A DNA stretch of 64,000 bases, from assembly GCF_001418655.1 (NCBI RefSeq), contig NZ_LIQZ01000105.1, forward strand, positions 37,639 through 101,638, given 5' to 3'. The position numbers and the translations under genes are program-made. Shown in pieces: positions 61,965-64,000 of the stretch; within the stretch, counting starts at the first letter, position 1; every line of letters begins with the position of its first letter. Under the pieces are notes generated by a model that had not been told where the DNA came from, searched no databases, and saw only the letters and a list, made by a program, of their open reading frames with translations. The stretch comes from Streptomyces phaeochromogenes. Its GTDB lineage: Bacteria; Actinomycetota; Actinomycetes; Streptomycetales; Streptomycetaceae.

Positions 61965-63149
61965 ATGAACCTGCGACGGAACATCTCGCGTCGAAGGATG
62001 ATCGAAGGCGCATCGGCCGCGGCGCTCGTCACGGCGGCGGCGGCCACGGTGCCTGCTGCCATGGCCAGTCCGGAGACGGCATCGTCCGGTCCGGGGCTGC
62101 CGAAGGGCAACTGGCGTATCGACACCCACGCGCACTACTCGCCCGACGTGTACAACGACTACCTGCAGCGCTACGGCCTCCTCGGCGCCATTACCGGGGC
62201 GTACGGTCCGTGGTCGGTCGAGCGGCACGTTGCCTTCATGGACCAGTACCGGATCCAGGCCAGCGTCCTGTCGTTCGGCGACCTCCAGGTCACCGTCGGC
62301 CCGGTCGACGACCGGCGCGCCACCGCCCGCGCGGTCAACGACTACGCCCACAACCTCGTGCAGACCCGGGGCGACCGGTTCGGGATCTTCGCGGTCACCC
62401 CGATGCCCGACATCGACGGCTCGGTGGCCGAGGTGGACCGAGCGCTCGGCGAACTGGATCTCGACGGCATCTGCCTGCTCACCAACTACAAGGGCGTCTA
62501 CCTGGGGGATCCTTCGTTCGCGCCTCTGTACGAGGTCCTCAACGACCGCCATGCCTACGTCTATGTCCACCCGACGGGTCCGGAGAACAACCCGGCTCCC
62601 AAGCTCTGCTTCGGCCCCGACATCCCGGCCGGCAACAACGTCTTCGAGTACAACTTCGACGCGACCCGTGCGATGACGAGCCTGATCTACAACGGTGTTC
62701 TGCGGGACTACCCGAACATCCGCTGGCACTTCACGCACTGCGGCGGGGCACTGCCGTTCCTGGCCTTCCGGCTCGCGACACGGCACTCGGCCTTCCCGCC
62801 GTTCAACGAGGTGCTGCCGGAAGGACCCCTCAAGTACATCAAGCGGATGTTCTTCGACAATGCACAGGCGTTCACTGCCGCGCAGTTGGAGCCGCTGGCG
62901 TCGCTGGTGCCCGACGACCACATCATGTTCGGCAGCGACTGGCCCGCGACCCGCCACCTCTACGCGGCCGACAACGTCGAGACGATGCCCTTCCTCAAGG
63001 GCAGCCTGCCGAATCTCAAGGCAGGCGACCCCGAACCGACCGTCGACGAGATCTACAGTCGGCGCCAGCGGATCGCTCTGGAGCGGACCAACGCCCTCGA
63101 GCAGTTCCCGAAGCTGAAGGCGCGTATACGCCGCGCCGGCTCGCGCTGA
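61965..63149 (+). CDS. Tat-exported amidohydrolase family 2 (ACMSD-like)
   Basis: A 394-residue enzyme. The Tat leader NISRRRMIEGASAAALVTAA is followed by an ACMSD-like barrel: HxH in DTHAHYSPDVYNDY, His in VYVHPTGPENN, His in FTHCGGALPFLAF and Asp in IMFGSDWPAT. Metal ligands are complete, unlike the Glu-type site of the enzyme at 46.2 kb. The reaction is probably decarboxylation or hydrolysis of a cyclic acid outside the membrane. Start ATG at 61965 after GAGGGGAAC. Confidence 0.88.
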   Translation: MNLRRNISRRRMIEGASAAALVTAAAATVPAAMASPETASSGPGLPKGNWRIDTHAHYSPDVYNDYLQRYGLLGAITGAYGPWSVERHVAFMDQYRIQASVLSFGDLQVTVGPVDDRRATARAVNDYAHNLVQTRGDRFGIFAVTPMPDIDGSVAEVDRALGELDLDGICLLTNYKGVYLGDPSFAPLYEVLNDRHAYVYVHPTGPENNPAPKLCFGPDIPAGNNVFEYNFDATRAMTSLIYNGVLRDYPNIRWHFTHCGGALPFLAFRLATRHSAFPPFNEVLPEGPLKYIKRMFFDNAQAFTAAQLEPLASLVPDDHIMFGSDWPATRHLYAADNVETMPFLKGSLPNLKAGDPEPTVDEIYSRRQRIALERTNALEQFPKLKARIRRAGSR

Positions 63150-63690
63150 GCCGCGACCGCGAGCCGAGCCCGCCGCCCGCTGCCCCGCCGACGGGGCGCG
63201 GGCGGTGCTCCGTGTAAAGGTCAGCGCGGCCGACGGAGGGGCCATCGACGGGAAATCGACGTCGCCTGCCGGTCGAACGCGGCCCGCAGGACGGGGAAGC
63301 AGGTTTGCACAGGTCCGCTTCGACCGTGGCGGGTCGTCGCTCCTGTCGCAGTGAGATCACCGCGGCCCTCGGCGTTCGGCCCATTGCGGTGGCGGGCCCG
63401 GTGCGGCGGTGGGCTCGGCTGCCGGGGTACGCAGCCAGGCGAGGACCAAGCCGAGGTGCCCAGGTGGAGCGCGGCGACAACGTGCACCGGTGACGAGGGT
63501 CCGTGCGGGAACTGCTCGACGACCCGGCGGCCCGGCGCCGGAAGGGCCAGGCAGTCCGAGAGATCGTTACCGACGACGACATCCACCGTACGCTGGTCAC
63601 ATTCGAGGCCCTCCGCCTCCACGCCGCCGGTCACCCCGCGGCCATGACGGCCCTCCCCTTCCCTCCCCACCTCGGGCGAAAGCGAGCACG
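63150..63690. other. Intergenic stretch, one doubtful short frame
   Basis: A 541-bp gap. A frame at 63503-63694 (VRELLDDPAARRRKGQAVRE, TDDDIHRTLVTFEALRLH) resembles the tail of a glycosyltransferase-type protein, but has no start context. Nothing else is recognised. Confidence 0.35.
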
Positions 63691-64000
63691 ATGAGTACGC
63701 AGCGCGTTCTGGTCGTCGATGACGAACCCAAGATCCGCATGACCGTGCGGGGTTACCTGGAGGCGGACGGGTTCCATGTCGTCGAAGCTGCGGACGGACC
63801 ATCCGCCCTGCAGGCGGTCACCCGTGACCGGCCGGACCTCGTGGTGCTCGATGTGATGCTCCCGGGGCTGGACGGATTTCAGGTACTGCGCCGCATCCGG
63901 GAGGCGAGCCAGATCCCGGTCATCATGCTCACTGCTCGGGACGAGGAGGTCGACCGGCTGATCGGCTTCACCACCGGCAGCGACGACTACGTCACCAAGC
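63691..64000 (+). CDS. OmpR-family response regulator, N-terminal part (runs off window)
   Basis: A receiver domain: QRVLVVDDEPKIRMTVRGYL (acidic pair), phospho-acceptor Asp in PDLVVLDVMLPGLDG, Thr/Ser in VIMLTARDEE, and Lys in SDDYVTK just before the window end. The effector domain is outside. The DDxVTKPF-type end is typical of OmpR/PhoB-class regulators. ATG at 63691 follows GCGAAAGCGAG. A histidine kinase partner would be expected just downstream. Confidence 0.9.
   Translation, partial: MSTQRVLVVDDEPKIRMTVRGYLEADGFHVVEAADGPSALQAVTRDRPDLVVLDVMLPGLDGFQVLRRIREASQIPVIMLTARDEEVDRLIGFTTGSDDYVTK

Noticed and set aside
63503..63694. Short frame resembling a glycosyltransferase tail
   Set aside because: Fewer than 65 codons, stop just upstream, overlaps the start of the response regulator and similarity is weak.

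Overview
The window is high-GC DNA with GTG starts, frequent 4-bp start/stop overlaps (ATGA, GTGA), mycothiol-type and PPOX-type enzymes and a dense mix of TetR, MarR, IclR, Lrp and XRE/MmyB-like regulators. This fits a streptomycete or close actinobacterial relative. There are no ribosomal, tRNA or core housekeeping genes. The content is accessory: aromatic and aldehyde catabolism, redox enzymes and regulators, with many broken genes, as expected for a chromosome arm or large plasmid (inference).

Layout. 1-15.5 kb: redox and detoxification genes (aldo/keto reductase, zinc alcohol dehydrogenase, cupin, carboxymuconolactone decarboxylase-like protein, SnoaL-like proteins, DJ-1/PfpI, flavodoxin-like) with four paralogous XRE/MmyB-like regulators. 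A shared 19-bp motif lies upstream of three of these regulators and of the flavodoxin operon. 9.6-12.6 kb: a FAD monooxygenase and divergent IclR regulator flanked by two broken intradiol-dioxygenase N-termini and an MFS remnant. 15.8-17.5 kb: a decay zone with a hydrolase remnant, a truncated copy of the TetR gene found intact at 60.5 kb, and an SDR with its middle deleted. 17.5-19.8 kb: PPOX protein, quinone-reductase-like protein, TetR. 19.9-27.7 kb: a likely aromatic-catabolic cluster (FAD hydroxylase divergent from SnoaL-like, VOC dioxygenase-like, FAH hydrolase, methyltransferase-like, bicupin, MDR dehydrogenase, NmrA-like), product unknown.

27.7-32.9 kb: TetR, then a paoABC-type molybdenum aldehyde oxidoreductase operon with a Tat leader. 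33-37 kb: LuxR/NarL-type response regulator, histidine kinase and two-gene ABC exporter. 37.3-39.8 kb: an MFS exporter fused to carboxypeptidase-regulatory-like domains. 40-42.9 kb: double Lrp/AsnC regulator, two tandem MarR paralogues and the intact SDR. 43.2-50 kb: a broken transketolase/pyruvate dehydrogenase E1 gene, two aldehyde dehydrogenases, a Tat-exported resorcylate-decarboxylase-like amidohydrolase and a quinone-reductase-like protein.

50-58.9 kb: a complete salicylate-to-central-metabolism operon of the salicylyl-CoA/gentisate type (sdg-like): AMP ligase, acyl-CoA synthetase-like protein, salicylyl-CoA 5-hydroxylase, gentisate dioxygenase, maleylpyruvate isomerase and fumarylpyruvate hydrolase, with a divergent IclR regulator. 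59-61.1 kb: a monooxygenase-like protein and a hydrolase/TetR divergent pair with three near-identical operators. 62-63.1 kb: a third Tat amidohydrolase. The window ends inside an OmpR-type response regulator.

Themes: repeated aromatic-acid modules, small divergent regulator/target pairs whose operators can be read from repeats, and at least eight gene relics made by internal deletion, truncation or duplication.
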